From Lyngbya sp. PCC 8106 (GTDB lineage: Bacteria; Cyanobacteriota; Cyanobacteriia; Cyanobacteriales; Microcoleaceae): a stretch of 64,000 nucleotides of DNA. Where the stretch lies: NCBI RefSeq assembly GCF_000169095.1, contig NZ_AAVU01000040.1, positions 9,346-73,345 on the forward strand. Direction: 5' to 3'. The position numbers and the translations under genes are program-made. The notes under the pieces were generated by a model. The model searched no databases. It was given only the letters and a program-made list of their open reading frames with translations, and had not been told where the DNA came from. Numbering within the stretch: the stretch's first letter is position 1; each line of letters starts with the position of its first letter. Shown in pieces: positions 16,187-24,942 of the stretch.

Positions 16187-17269
16187 TTATTTTCGAGCAA
16201 ACCCCCGTCCCGAAGTAGACTTTGACCAAATTATAAGTTCTCCCCGCCGTCCTCCTGCGGCGAGAAATTCTCCTCGAGGGTGCCACGACAAACAGGAAAA
16301 ACCATCAACCCCATCTTCCAAGGTTTGGATGATTTTTTCGGCCGAATGCCACAAACAAACCGCTCCTTCTTCGCTTCCCGAAGCTAACAGAAACGTACCC
16401 GGTTGAAACTCAATTCCGGTGACATTTTCCCGGTGTCCTTCCAACACCCAACCTTCCCAACCCGCCTCTTCTTGAATTTGTTTTTCCCAAATAACAACCC
16501 CTTCCGCACTGGCGACAGCCAACAGCGGCGCCCCCAACACCGTCGGCGAGTCCGACCAAGCCAAAGACCGCACTTTCCCCGGAAAACCCCGCATCACCCA
16601 GGGATGGGGGTTTCCCCATTCGACCACCGCCAGGGTTCTATCGAGGTTCCCGCAGGCGATATACTTGCCATCGGGGGACCAGGCGACGGCTTGGCTGGCG
16701 GAAGGAATTTGTAATACATGGGGGTCATCCTCCCAGTTGGAACCCTGCCAAATTTTCACCCCCTGATAGCCGCCAACCGCCAATGTATCAAGGACGGGAT
16801 GCCAAGCCAGACACAACACCGATGAGTCGTGAAAGTTCAACTGTGTGACTTCCCGATGGGTTTCGGCGTCCCAAATTTGCACCGTCCGACCCCGACTAAA
16901 GGCGAGTTGGTTGGTCGTTGAACTCCAGGCGAGTTGGTCAACCCAGGCGGATGTGGGGTCGAGAGGGGTGAGGGTTTGGGTGGGGAGGTGCCAAATTTTC
17001 ACTACGCCATCCTGTCCCCCGGCGGCGAGATATTGACCGTCCCGAGAAAAGGACAGACAATCAATAGATTTTTCCGTCTCCGATTGTAATACGAATACCT
17101 GCTCTTTTTGATGCCAGAGGATAATTTCTCCACAGGCGGAACTGGCGGCTAGTAAACCTTCGGGCGACCATTTAACGGCGGTAATATAATCGGATAGCGT
17201 TAGGTTTTCATGGGTTTTTAATCGGGTTGAAGGGGTGCGATTTTTTTTGTTTTTGCCTAAATCAAACAC
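16187..17269 (-). CDS. WD40-repeat protein downstream of CobW
   Basis: About seven WD40 blades: ITAVKWSPEGLLAASSACGE, SIDCLSFSRDGQYLAAGGQD, WVDQLAWSSTTNQLAFSRGR, VLCLAWHPVLDTLAVGGYQG and so on, giving a single beta-propeller of 360 residues with no enzymatic domain or signal peptide. It overlaps the 3' end of the cobW gene by 13 bases, so it is translated from the same message and probably shares the Zur-type operator at 18251. The role is likely a scaffold for the zinc-allocation GTPase; this is inference from operon context. Confidence 0.85.
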   Translation of the reverse strand: MFDLGKNKKNRTPSTRLKTHENLTLSDYITAVKWSPEGLLAASSACGEIILWHQKEQVFVLQSETEKSIDCLSFSRDGQYLAAGGQDGVVKIWHLPTQTLTPLDPTSAWVDQLAWSSTTNQLAFSRGRTVQIWDAETHREVTQLNFHDSSVLCLAWHPVLDTLAVGGYQGVKIWQGSNWEDDPHVLQIPSASQAVAWSPDGKYIACGNLDRTLAVVEWGNPHPWVMRGFPGKVRSLAWSDSPTVLGAPLLAVASAEGVVIWEKQIQEEAGWEGWVLEGHRENVTGIEFQPGTFLLASGSEEGAVCLWHSAEKIIQTLEDGVDGFSCLSWHPRGEFLAAGGRRGELIIWSKSTSGRGFARK

Positions 17270-18228
17270 TGGCGAAAGCCCTCTTTTAACTGTTCTGCGT
17301 TGAGGTTGCGACCGATAAATACTAATTCATTTTTGCGGGTTTCTTGGGGCTTCCAGGGGCGGTCGGGGATACCGTTAAACAGCATATGAACCCCCTGAAA
17401 AACGTAGCGGTGATCTTCGCCGGCAATATTCACAATTCCTTTCATTCTGAAGATATCCGGGCCTTGATTTTGCAAGAGTTCGCCGATCCATTGATTGAGT
17501 TTTTCTCCGTCTAATTCCCCGCTTTCAACTAAAGCGACAGATTTAACGGTTTCGTCGTGTTCGTGGGCGTCTTCGTTTAAAAATTCCGGGTCAATTTCTA
17601 AGGCTCGTTTCACGTCAAAGGCTCGAACCCCCAGCAACGCTTCCATTTCTAATTGGGCGTTTTGGGTGCGATAAATTTTCGCCATTGCGTTCATTTTTTT
17701 AATGCGTTTTTCCAGTTCGTCGAGTTCTTCTGGCTTGACTAAATCGACTTTATTGAGTAAAATAATATCAGCAAATGCCATTTGTTCTTGGGCTTCGTCG
17801 GCTTCCCAATGTTGCCAAATATGTTTGGCATCCACAACGGTGACAACGGCATCGAGTAACAGTTTTTCCTGCATATCCTCATCGACAAAAAAGGTTTGAA
17901 TGACGGGGGCAGGGTCGGCGAGTCCGGTGGTTTCTATCACGAGATGATCGAATTTATCTCGGCGTTTCATTAAGTTGCCAATAATTCGGATTAAATCGCC
18001 CCGAACGGTGCAACAAATACAGCCGTTATTCATCTCAAATATTTCTTCATCGGCATCGATCACAAGCTGGTTATCAATGCCAACTTCTCCAAATTCATTC
18101 ACAATTACCGCAACTTTTTTACCGTGTTCGTGGGTTAAAATTCGATTCAGCAATGTTGTTTTTCCCGCCCCCAAATATCCTGTTAATACGGTGACGGGAA
18201 CTGTATCTTTTGCAACAGCGTTAACCAT
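17257..18228 (-). CDS. CobW/COG0523 zinc-allocation GTPase (copy 1)
   Basis: G3E-family GTPase: Walker A GYLGAGKTTLLN (residues about 17-28), CxCC metal motif in NNGCICCTVRGDL (about 67-79), ETTGLADP, NKVDLV for guanine. The C-terminal CobW_C domain is at about 225-320 (PDIFRMKGIVNI, HMLFNGIPDRPW). COG0523 proteins of this kind deliver zinc to client enzymes during zinc starvation. The linker has only a few His (HEHDE), unlike copy 2. A Zur-like palindrome lies 23-40 bases upstream of the ATG. It shares an operon with the WD40 gene. Cobalamin synthesis CobW is an alternative family member, but the zinc context argues against it. Confidence 0.9.
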   Translation of the reverse strand: MVNAVAKDTVPVTVLTGYLGAGKTTLLNRILTHEHGKKVAVIVNEFGEVGIDNQLVIDADEEIFEMNNGCICCTVRGDLIRIIGNLMKRRDKFDHLVIETTGLADPAPVIQTFFVDEDMQEKLLLDAVVTVVDAKHIWQHWEADEAQEQMAFADIILLNKVDLVKPEELDELEKRIKKMNAMAKIYRTQNAQLEMEALLGVRAFDVKRALEIDPEFLNEDAHEHDETVKSVALVESGELDGEKLNQWIGELLQNQGPDIFRMKGIVNIAGEDHRYVFQGVHMLFNGIPDRPWKPQETRKNELVFIGRNLNAEQLKEGFRQCLI

Positions 18229-18250
18229 AGCTCTACCTCGGCTTTTATAA

Positions 18251-18268
18251 AATGATAACCATTATCGC
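18251..18268. promoter_or_regulatory. Zur-type operator upstream of cobW copy 1
   Basis: AATGATAACCATTATCGC is a near-perfect palindrome of the TGATAAC-N-GTTATCA class bound by cyanobacterial Zur. It lies 23 bases before the cobW start, where binding would block transcription when zinc is sufficient. Confidence 0.75.
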
Positions 18269-18309
18269 ACAAAAAGCAAGGGATTATTTTAGGGAATGGG
18301 GAGGATGGT

Positions 18310-18393
18310 AAACGGATGGGTTGACGGTTGGGTTTCGAGGTTAACGCTTTAAGAAACGGATGGGTTGACGGTTGGGTTTCGAGGTTAACGCTG
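18310..18393. repeat. Two tandem 44-bp repeats related to the dnd-locus repeat
   Basis: AAACGGATGGGTTGACGGTT begins at 18310 and again at 18354. The 44-base unit matches the 44-base core of the dndC-dndD repeat at 34 of 44 positions by eye. Both copies are directly repeated and non-coding, and lie upstream of a leftward gene, as in the dnd locus. Confidence 0.9.
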
Positions 18394-18397
18394 TCAC

Positions 18398-18497
18398 ACT
18401 GGTCACTGGTCACTGGTCACTGGTCACTGTCACCTGGGGAGGTGGGGAGATCTTACCCTCTGCCCTCTGCCCTCTGCCCTCTGCCCTCTGCCTTCTG
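18398..18497. repeat. Two heptameric short tandem repeats (STRR)
   Basis: ACTGGTC is repeated four times from 18398, and CCCTCTG five times from 18456 plus an imperfect sixth. Heptameric STRR sequences are a known hallmark of filamentous cyanobacterial genomes. No coding frame is supported. Confidence 0.95.
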
Positions 18498-18558
18498 AAT
18501 GGGGTTTTTAGCGATCGCCGAGCGCCTGACCGATTTTACATCCGACCTAACATTCGGT

Positions 18559-19470
18559 TTAGCCTTGCTGTAAAAAGGGTTGAACCGCTTCCATGACGGC
18601 TGAGGGATGTTCTTCGTGGAGTCCCAAAGAACCGGACAGGTGGCGAACTTCCACCCCTTCCAGGTTCGCGATCGCCTGCATTTCCGCTTTCGATCCCGGC
18701 GGTGCCTGGTCGCTAACGATAACCATTATCGGAGCGGGTAGCGGTTGAAACCAGTTGAGAAACTCCTCTCGCCCCGATGCGGGGTCTAGGGTACCGGTCA
18801 CAAACGCCGCAGGTGCAAACCTCGCCCCCGGTTGTTGGGTGATATTCCATTTTTCCCGCATAAACTCGGGCGTCAGCAGGGTTGAGTCGGTGTAAACGTG
18901 GCGGCGATACATCAACCGCAGGAAAGCCGGAGTGGTGTTGAGTTTGTAGAGGAGTTGTCCGAAAATTGGCGATCGCACCAAATTTCGCACCGTACCAGAT
19001 ACCGCCGAACTCGCCCCCATCGTGGGCAGGGGACCCCGCCAAGTGGGAGCGACAAGGACGATTTTAGCAAATAAACCCGGTTGAGAAGCCGCCAACTTCA
19101 TCACATAACCCGCACTATGACCGGCGGCGATCACCTTGAGGGGGGTCTGACAGACAGAGTTGACAAAATCTTTGAGAAATTGATGATAAAGCCCCGGCCG
19201 ATATTGTAGCGGTAAACGGTCTGAGTCGCCAAAACCCGGCCAGTCGGGGGCGATCGCTTGAAATTGGGGGGCTAGCCTTTGAGCGAGTCCGGCCATTTCT
19301 CCACGACTGGAAACGGTACTCATCGCCGGAAGCAGCAAAACCGGATCGCCTTGTCCGAGGGTTTCGTAAACGACGGTAACGGGCTGTTCACCATTCCAGA
19401 CCCATGTTTCAACCGCCCCGCCTATTTGGGGGCGAAGAGGGGTTGTGGCGGTGTTGGTCAGGACAGTCAT
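18559..19470 (-). CDS. Alpha/beta-fold hydrolase
   Basis: Alpha/beta hydrolase with oxyanion segment PVLLLPAMSTVSSRGE (about 47), nucleophile elbow AAGHSAGYVMKLA (Ser about 118), an acid near the C-terminus and catalytic His in LGLHEEHPSAV (about 285). It is a 303-residue cytosolic protein without signal peptide, similar to haloalkane-dehalogenase/esterase-type proteins; the substrate is unknown. It is more GC-rich than its neighbours. It lies between cobW and znuA, all leftward, but 88 bases of start region show no Zur-type palindrome, so membership of the zinc regulon is uncertain. Confidence 0.8.
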   Translation of the reverse strand: MTVLTNTATTPLRPQIGGAVETWVWNGEQPVTVVYETLGQGDPVLLLPAMSTVSSRGEMAGLAQRLAPQFQAIAPDWPGFGDSDRLPLQYRPGLYHQFLKDFVNSVCQTPLKVIAAGHSAGYVMKLAASQPGLFAKIVLVAPTWRGPLPTMGASSAVSGTVRNLVRSPIFGQLLYKLNTTPAFLRLMYRRHVYTDSTLLTPEFMREKWNITQQPGARFAPAAFVTGTLDPASGREEFLNWFQPLPAPIMVIVSDQAPPGSKAEMQAIANLEGVEVRHLSGSLGLHEEHPSAVMEAVQPFLQQG

Positions 19471-19580
19471 GGGCGTTCAAATTTCCACTGAAATTATTAT
19501 ACAACGTCTGGGTTTTTTTCGCTCATTCTGCGGTCAATTTTTCAGCCCGGTGCGGGGGTGAATTTTTCGCCGAAAACGGT

Positions 19581-20621
19581 TTATTTTTGAGCGGTAAACG
19601 GCGTATAATTTCCGCCCAAGCCTTCAACAATTGTGCGCGTATTTGATTTGAGCATTTGTTGATAGGTTTCGGCATCGCTTCCGGTTTCTCCCAAACCATC
19701 TGCATATAATTCTTGCTCGGAAACTTGAATATTTGCTTCTTTGGCAACCGTTTCGAGGAGTTGAGGATTGCTCGTTGATTCTGCAAAAATCGTCGGTACA
19801 TTTGCCGCTTGAATCTCCCGCACCAGTTCCCCGACTCGCGACGCAGTTGGGGCTTCATCTGTACTAAATCCCTGCAACGCCCCTTCGTAGGAAAGACCGT
19901 AAGCATTCACATAGTAACCCAGCGCATCGTGGGTGGTGACAAGCTTTTGTTGATTGGGGGGAATGGTGGAAATTTTAGACTGAATCCAACCATCAATTTC
20001 TGCAAGTTCAGCCGCGATTTGTTCGGCATTTTGTTGATAAAGTTCCGCCTTTTCTGGCTGTAAATTTGCCAAAGATTCGGCAATAACTTCGACCATTTGA
20101 ATCCCATTTTCCGGATCGTGCCAAACATGAGGATCGGGGGCTAATTCTTCGCCGTGGTCGTGGCTGTGGTCGTGATTATCATTCCCATGACCGTGATCGT
20201 GGGCTTCTCCCATCAACGGTTGGGGGACGGCGACCTCGTGGACGGCAATTTTGGGGGCGGGGTTGCTTGTGGCTTCCACCAATCGAATTAAACTTGGATC
20301 GAAGTCGTACCCCGCGTATAAAATTAAATTGGCGGTATCGATCGCCTTGCGGTCCTCGGGTTTGGGCTGATAAACGTGGGGGTCTTCACCCGCTTTCACC
20401 AAACAGTTGAGGTTAACCGTTTCTTGGGCAACCTGCCGGGTTAAGTCACAAATGATACTCGTAGTGGCGACAACGGAGGGAAGAGTTACGCCAGTTTCCA
20501 AGGCGGATGGAGCAGTTGCGCCGCTCTGGTTGGTAACGTTTGGAGGTGACGAATTACACCCGACCGAGGCCCAAAGCAAGGTTAACCCCACCAGGGGCTT
20601 GAGGTTGACATTTCCTAACAT
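19581..20621 (-). CDS. znuA: Zinc ABC transporter substrate-binding lipoprotein ZnuA
   Basis: Periplasmic zinc-binding protein of the ZnuABC importer. The signal peptide ends in a lipobox-like WASVGC (Cys about 22). A His/Asp-rich loop (about 145-165; HDHGHGNDNHDHSHDHGEE) is characteristic of ZnuA as opposed to manganese-binding homologues. Metal ligands are in DPHVWHDPENGIQ, TTHDALGYY and the C-terminal FAESTSNP region. 346 residues is typical. It diverges from znuCB across a 52-base gap with a central Zur-type operator, so both arms should be derepressed together in zinc shortage. Confidence 0.95.
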   Translation of the reverse strand: MLGNVNLKPLVGLTLLWASVGCNSSPPNVTNQSGATAPSALETGVTLPSVVATTSIICDLTRQVAQETVNLNCLVKAGEDPHVYQPKPEDRKAIDTANLILYAGYDFDPSLIRLVEATSNPAPKIAVHEVAVPQPLMGEAHDHGHGNDNHDHSHDHGEELAPDPHVWHDPENGIQMVEVIAESLANLQPEKAELYQQNAEQIAAELAEIDGWIQSKISTIPPNQQKLVTTHDALGYYVNAYGLSYEGALQGFSTDEAPTASRVGELVREIQAANVPTIFAESTSNPQLLETVAKEANIQVSEQELYADGLGETGSDAETYQQMLKSNTRTIVEGLGGNYTPFTAQK

Positions 20622-20638
20622 GGCTGACCTCTGTTACG

Positions 20639-20655
20639 ATAATGATTATCATTAT
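20639..20655. promoter_or_regulatory. Zur-type operator between znuA and znuCB
   Basis: ATAATGATTATCATTAT is a 17-base perfect palindrome about its central T, placed midway between the two divergent starts (20621 and 20674). One site can control both promoters. Confidence 0.85.
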
Positions 20656-20673
20656 GTTACACCAAAATGAACG

Positions 20674-21393
20674 ATGTTAGAAGTTCTGCATCTGGCGGTC
20701 AACTACCGGGGGGTTTGTGCGGTCGAGGATGTCAGCTTTCGTCTGGAAGCGGGTCAACTGGTGGGGATTATTGGGCCGAATGGTGCGGGTAAAAGTACGA
20801 TGCTGAAGGCGATGTTGGGGTTAATTCCGGCGTCTGAAGGGGTGATCCGCTATCATCAACGGTCTTTAAAAGATCAACTCTCCCAAGTTGCTTATATTCC
20901 GCAGCGATCGCAAATTGATTGGGATTATCCGATCGCGGTTAAAAATGTGGTAATGATGGCGCGTACCCGTCACACGGGATGGTTTCGATCACCTTCTCGT
21001 TACTCTCAAGAAGTGGTAAAATCGGCGTTAATGAGAGTGGGAATGTGGGAGTTTAAAGACCGACAAATTGGCGAACTTTCTGGCGGTCAACAGCAGCGCG
21101 TTTTTTTAGCCCAAGCCTTGGCACAAGAGGCGGAATTATTCTTTTTTGATGAACCGTTTGTGGGAGTGGATAAAAAGACGGAAGCGGTGATTTTTCAGGT
21201 GTTTGATGAGTTGAAACATCAGGGCAAAACTTTGTTGGTTGTCGGCCACGAATTGGGGGAAGTTTCCCGCCAGTACGATCGGTTTTTGCTGATTAACAAA
21301 CACATCATCGCCGAGGGAACCCGTTCGCAAGTAATGACCGCAGAAAATCTACAAAAAGCCTACGGGGATAATGTGATTTTATTGCGGGGTTAA
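20674..21393 (+). CDS. znuC: Zinc ABC transporter ATP-binding protein ZnuC
   Basis: ABC ATPase of 239 residues: Walker A GPNGAGKSTMLK (about 34-45), Q-loop YIPQRSQIDWDYP, signature LSGGQQQRVFLAQAL (about 137), Walker B ELFFFDEPFVGVD and switch His in VVGHELGEV. The Q-loop sequence is typical of the manganese/zinc metal subfamily. It is followed after 15 bases by znuB and is divergent from znuA, so the transporter is complete. Confidence 0.95.
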   Translation: MLEVLHLAVNYRGVCAVEDVSFRLEAGQLVGIIGPNGAGKSTMLKAMLGLIPASEGVIRYHQRSLKDQLSQVAYIPQRSQIDWDYPIAVKNVVMMARTRHTGWFRSPSRYSQEVVKSALMRVGMWEFKDRQIGELSGGQQQRVFLAQALAQEAELFFFDEPFVGVDKKTEAVIFQVFDELKHQGKTLLVVGHELGEVSRQYDRFLLINKHIIAEGTRSQVMTAENLQKAYGDNVILLRG

Positions 21394-21408
21394 ACTGGGT
21401 GATTATTA

Positions 21409-22284
21409 ATGAATTGGTTGCTCGATCCGCTAAGTTTTGAATTTATGCGCCACGCCGTATTAGTGGCGGTTTTGATGGGGATTTTGTGTCCGGTTGTGGG
21501 CAGTTATTTAATTGTGCAGCGCATGGGATTGTTGGGAGATGTGATCGCCCATGCGGTTTTACCCGGACTGGCAATTGCGTTTTATTTGGGGATTGATATT
21601 TTTCTGGGAGCGTTTATTTCGGGAACAGTCAGCACGCTAATTATTGCTTGGATTCAATCCCAATCTCGGGTCAAAATAGATGTGGCTATGGCTTTAGTAT
21701 TTTCGGGGTTTTTAGCCTTGGGAATTCTGCTGATTACGGTTCTTGAAAGCAAACTCGATTTGCACAGTTTTCTGTTTGGGGATATTTTGAGCGTCACCAC
21801 TCGGGATGTTGTCAGAACGTTAATGATTACCCTCTTTATTTTACTCTGCGTTCGGCTGTTTTACAAGGAACTTTTGTTTTATACGTTCAATCCTTTGGGA
21901 GCGCAGGCGATGGGATTACCTGTAAATTTAATTAATATTGGCTTGGTTTCTGCGATTACCTTAACGATTATTGCCAGTATGCAGGCGGTGGGGGTTGTGT
22001 TGGTGGTTTCGCTGTTAATTGGTCCGGGAATTACGGCTTATTTGTTGGTGAAAGAATTGCATCAAATGATGGGATTGGGGGCAATTTTTGGCATTTTTAG
22101 CAGCGTGGCGGGGATGTATATTAGCTACTATCTGAATGTTCCTTCCGGGGCGGCTATTGTGTTGACGGTTTCGGGGTTATTTATTCTGGCTTTGCTGTTC
22201 AGTCCTTCTCAGGGGATTTTAACCCGTCCGGAAGCAAACAGTCCCCGATCTATTCTTCAAAAGTTCAAACAATGGAAACAATAA
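21409..22284 (+). CDS. znuB: Zinc ABC transporter permease ZnuB
   Basis: ABC-3 family permease of 291 residues with about eight hydrophobic spans. The N-terminal FEFMRHAVLVAVLMGILCPV, GDVIAHAVLPGLAIAFYLG and HSFLFGDILSVT are conserved family segments. It ends 33 bases before a convergent phosphoesterase gene. It forms the ZnuABC importer with znuC and znuA. Confidence 0.95.
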   Translation: MNWLLDPLSFEFMRHAVLVAVLMGILCPVVGSYLIVQRMGLLGDVIAHAVLPGLAIAFYLGIDIFLGAFISGTVSTLIIAWIQSQSRVKIDVAMALVFSGFLALGILLITVLESKLDLHSFLFGDILSVTTRDVVRTLMITLFILLCVRLFYKELLFYTFNPLGAQAMGLPVNLINIGLVSAITLTIIASMQAVGVVLVVSLLIGPGITAYLLVKELHQMMGLGAIFGIFSSVAGMYISYYLNVPSGAAIVLTVSGLFILALLFSPSQGILTRPEANSPRSILQKFKQWKQ

Positions 22285-22316
22285 GAGTTATAATTCCCGA
22301 TTAATTATCCGTATTT

Positions 22317-23021
22317 TTAGGGAGAATAATAAACCGTCTGAAATTTAATAAAATAGGTATCGGGATGATATAAAGTATAGGTGGCTTTTCCCGGTTCTCG
22401 GCCTACATTTCCCACCCCAATCACTTGTTTTTTAGAAGGGGTAAAAGTTTGAGTGGGTTGTTGTTCATTAAGAGTTAAAACGGAACTAGAAATTGAACCG
22501 GTTTGTAACTCGTACTGAAAGATTAAACCGGAACGACCACAAAATAAACGGTTGGCTTCGCCCCGTTGAAGTCGATCTAACAACGTCCAAGGGGGTGTTT
22601 GGGGGGTTAATTCATCGCCCACATTAACACTGCTTCCGTGAATCAACAAACAATCCAATTCAAAAAAGCCAAAATGTTGCTGTCTCAGCCATTGAACCGT
22701 TTCTCTCGAAACACAATCCCACAATAATTTTACCCCATCTGCTCCATATTTGTCTTTTAATTCTGTCGCCTCTACATTGCCGCCCAAACCGTACAAATTA
22801 AAACATTGTTCTTCCCACCAACCGATACAAACTTGCGGGGTTAATTCTCCGTTCCGGGGTTCTCTCACCCGTTCGACAAGCGCTTCTGTTTGGGAATTAA
22901 GTCCGACTAAATCTCCTAAAATATACAATTCTTCGAGAGGAAAATTATGTTGTTTCAAATCATTAATCACCGCTTCATAAGCCTTGAGATTCCCCTCAAT
23001 TCCACTTAAAATTGCCCACAT
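22317..23021 (-). CDS. Metallophosphoesterase-like protein with altered metal site
   Basis: Calcineurin-like fold related to the phosphoesterase at 24943: YILGDLVGLNSQ, FGFFELDCLLIHGSS and IGVGNVGREPGKATYTLYHP align with the family blocks. The first metal motif reads ILSGIEGNLKAYE, so the usual Asp/Cys-x-His-Gly-Asn has Glu for His, and GLGGN replaces the GNHD/GCWDE-type block. The enzyme may be inactive or use a different ligand set. The ATG at 23021 is chosen because the preceding 17 codons lie before the conserved first strand. No Zur-like box is clear; TTGATAAA upstream is only a half-site. Confidence 0.7.
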   Translation of the reverse strand: MWAILSGIEGNLKAYEAVINDLKQHNFPLEELYILGDLVGLNSQTEALVERVREPRNGELTPQVCIGWWEEQCFNLYGLGGNVEATELKDKYGADGVKLLWDCVSRETVQWLRQQHFGFFELDCLLIHGSSVNVGDELTPQTPPWTLLDRLQRGEANRLFCGRSGLIFQYELQTGSISSSVLTLNEQQPTQTFTPSKKQVIGVGNVGREPGKATYTLYHPDTYFIKFQTVYYSP

Positions 23022-23167
23022 TTTAACTTGCTGTTTCCTGATAAATTTGATAAAATAGAGATGGGAATACATCCCACCCCTATCAATAGCACGCGAAAAG
23101 TTCGAGAATTAAAATTGGAGAATTGAAACTAGCCCCAACTTGGAGTATGACGGATCAAACTCATAAA

Positions 23168-23779
23168 TTATTGGCGAGTTTTTGCATCTTCAGCAAAGAC
23201 ACCCCGCACCGCACTGGTAGACGTCCAAGAACCGACTTTCTGAACGCCCCGCATGACCATACACATATGGCTAGCTTCCACAACAACAGCCACACCTTTA
23301 GGCTTCAATAAACCTTGTAAAGCATCAGCAATTTGAGCGGTTAATCGTTCTTGAACTTGTAACCGTCTACCGTACATTTCACAGATGCGAGCGACTTTAG
23401 ATAATCCTATCACTTTTCCATCCGGAATGTAAGCCACATGAGCGCGACCTAAAATCGGCAAAATATGATGTTCGCAAGAACTAAAAATATCGATATCTCG
23501 CACCAACACCATTTCATCGGTTTGTTCGTGAAAAATCGCTCCATTCAGCAATTCATCCAGGGATTGATGATAACCCGAGGTTAGAAATTTTCAGGCTTTA
23601 ACAACCCGTTTGGGGGTATCTTTTAAGCCTTCGCGATCCGGATTTTCTCCGAGTCCTAGTAGCAACGTCCGCACCGCTTGACGCATTTCTTCTTCGGAAA
23701 CCGGGAGTTCAGATTGAGTTTTTAAATTCGGTAAGTTCCCGTTTGGATTTCCTTTCGGCGAGGAGTTGGCTAAGGTCAT
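23168..23779 (-). pseudogene. folE: GTP cyclohydrolase I (FolE) with in-frame TGA
   Basis: Two open parts in the same frame make one FolE. The first is residues 1-62, ending GLKDTPKRVVKA, then TGA at 23591-23593, then KFLTSGYHQSLDELLNGAIF through to the end. All catalytic and zinc elements are present downstream: FSSCEHHILPILGRAHVAYI, SKVARICEMYGRRLQVQERL, EASHMCMVMRGVQK. At the TGA position homologues carry an ordinary residue, so TGG to TGA or a C-to-T change at CGA would suffice. FolE makes dihydroneopterin triphosphate for folate and queuosine and itself uses zinc. It is truncated to 62 residues unless the stop is read through or is a sequencing error. Confidence 0.85.
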
Positions 23780-23847
23780 AGATTTAGAGTTTTGTTCCTA
23801 AACTAAACGACAATTTTTTACAGTTAAATTAGACAAAAAACCAAGAT

Positions 23848-24885
23848 TTAAAATAATTTTAAACCCATCGCTTGTGCTAATTTAGTCGGTTCTAAGATTA
23901 AACAGTTTTGCAACTGTTGACGGATTTTATGGGCTTCTAAGTGACGACCAATAAACACAATCTGGTTCTGCGGTGAATTTATCCATTCCTCAACTTGGAT
24001 ATCGTATCGAGGGCCGCTGAGTTGGAAAATGTGGCGCATTTCGCTATTATCAAACCAGAGAATTCCTTTTGCACGAAAGACTTCTATCGGCATTTCTTCC
24101 GTTAAAAATTTCTCAAATTTTTCAATATCAAAGGGAGAATGACTTTGGAAAGAAACAGAGATAAAACCATCATTATCTAAGTGAGGGGAATGGTGATGGT
24201 GATGTTCGTGATGGTGATGTTCTTCTGAGGCTTGATACAGTTCAACTGGGGTTAAACCAACATCTAAAACAAGCGGTAAAGGAACTTTTGCCTGTTGGGT
24301 TCTTAAAATTCTCGCACCGGGTTTAACGGTTTGAATATAAGCTTCTACTTCTTCAACTTGTTCTGGGGCGGCTAGGTCAGTTTTATTTAAAAGAACCACA
24401 TCCCCATAGACAATTTGTTTGAGGGCGGCTTCACTGTCAAAATGTTCGGGAGTAAACGCTTCTGCATCGACGAGGGTAATAATAGAATCCAGGCGAGTTA
24501 GTTCTCGCAGTTCCGTCCCCAAAAAGGTTAAAATAATCGGTAACGGGTCCGCAACTCCCGTGGTTTCAATGACCATATAATCCACTTGTTCTTCTCGTTC
24601 GAGAACCCGATAAACCGCATCGACCAAACCTTCATTAATTGTGCAGCAAATACAACCGTTACTCAACTCTAGCATATCTTCTTCTGTGGAGATTAACAGT
24701 TGAGCATCAATGTTAATATCGCCAAATTCATTCACCAAAACCGCTACTTTTAAGTCCTGTTTGTTGGCGAGAATTTCATTCAACAGGGTGGTTTTTCCGC
24801 TTCCTAAAAAACCTGTAATAATGGTCACGGGCATTCCCCGTTTGGGAATATCCAGAGTGGAGGAGGGGAGAGTTTCCATAGACAT
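23848..24885 (-). CDS. CobW/COG0523 zinc-allocation GTPase with His-rich loop (copy 2)
   Basis: G3E GTPase: Walker A GFLGSGKTTLLNEIL (about 24-38), CxCC in SNGCICCTINEGL (about 75-87), ETTGVADPLPI, NKTDLA. A linker at about 221-235 reads EEHHHHEHHHHHHSPH, an obvious metal-binding loop. CobW_C follows with EVFRAKGILWF and HIFQLSGPRYD. The length of 345 fits. A perfect Zur-type palindrome sits 26 bases before the ATG. It probably stores or hands over zinc to client apoenzymes during starvation; folE immediately downstream (68 bases) is a plausible client, because FolE-type enzymes are known COG0523 neighbours. Confidence 0.92.
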   Translation of the reverse strand: MSMETLPSSTLDIPKRGMPVTIITGFLGSGKTTLLNEILANKQDLKVAVLVNEFGDINIDAQLLISTEEDMLELSNGCICCTINEGLVDAVYRVLEREEQVDYMVIETTGVADPLPIILTFLGTELRELTRLDSIITLVDAEAFTPEHFDSEAALKQIVYGDVVLLNKTDLAAPEQVEEVEAYIQTVKPGARILRTQQAKVPLPLVLDVGLTPVELYQASEEHHHHEHHHHHSPHLDNDGFISVSFQSHSPFDIEKFEKFLTEEMPIEVFRAKGILWFDNSEMRHIFQLSGPRYDIQVEEWINSPQNQIVFIGRHLEAHKIRQQLQNCLILEPTKLAQAMGLKLF

Positions 24886-24910
24886 TGTTAAGCCGGAAGA
24901 TCTGCAAGAA

Positions 24911-24925
24911 TGATAACAGTTATCA
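24911..24925. promoter_or_regulatory. Zur-type operator upstream of cobW copy 2
   Basis: TGATAACAGTTATCA is a perfect 7-1-7 palindrome, the clearest operator of the set, just upstream of the leftward cobW start at 24885. Confidence 0.88.
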
Positions 24926-24942
24926 AAATCGAAAGCAAGTTT

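Noticed and set aside
17702..18250. Plus-strand frames opposite cobW copy 1
   Set aside because: Low-complexity Ser/Arg frames antisense to a gene with complete GTPase motifs.
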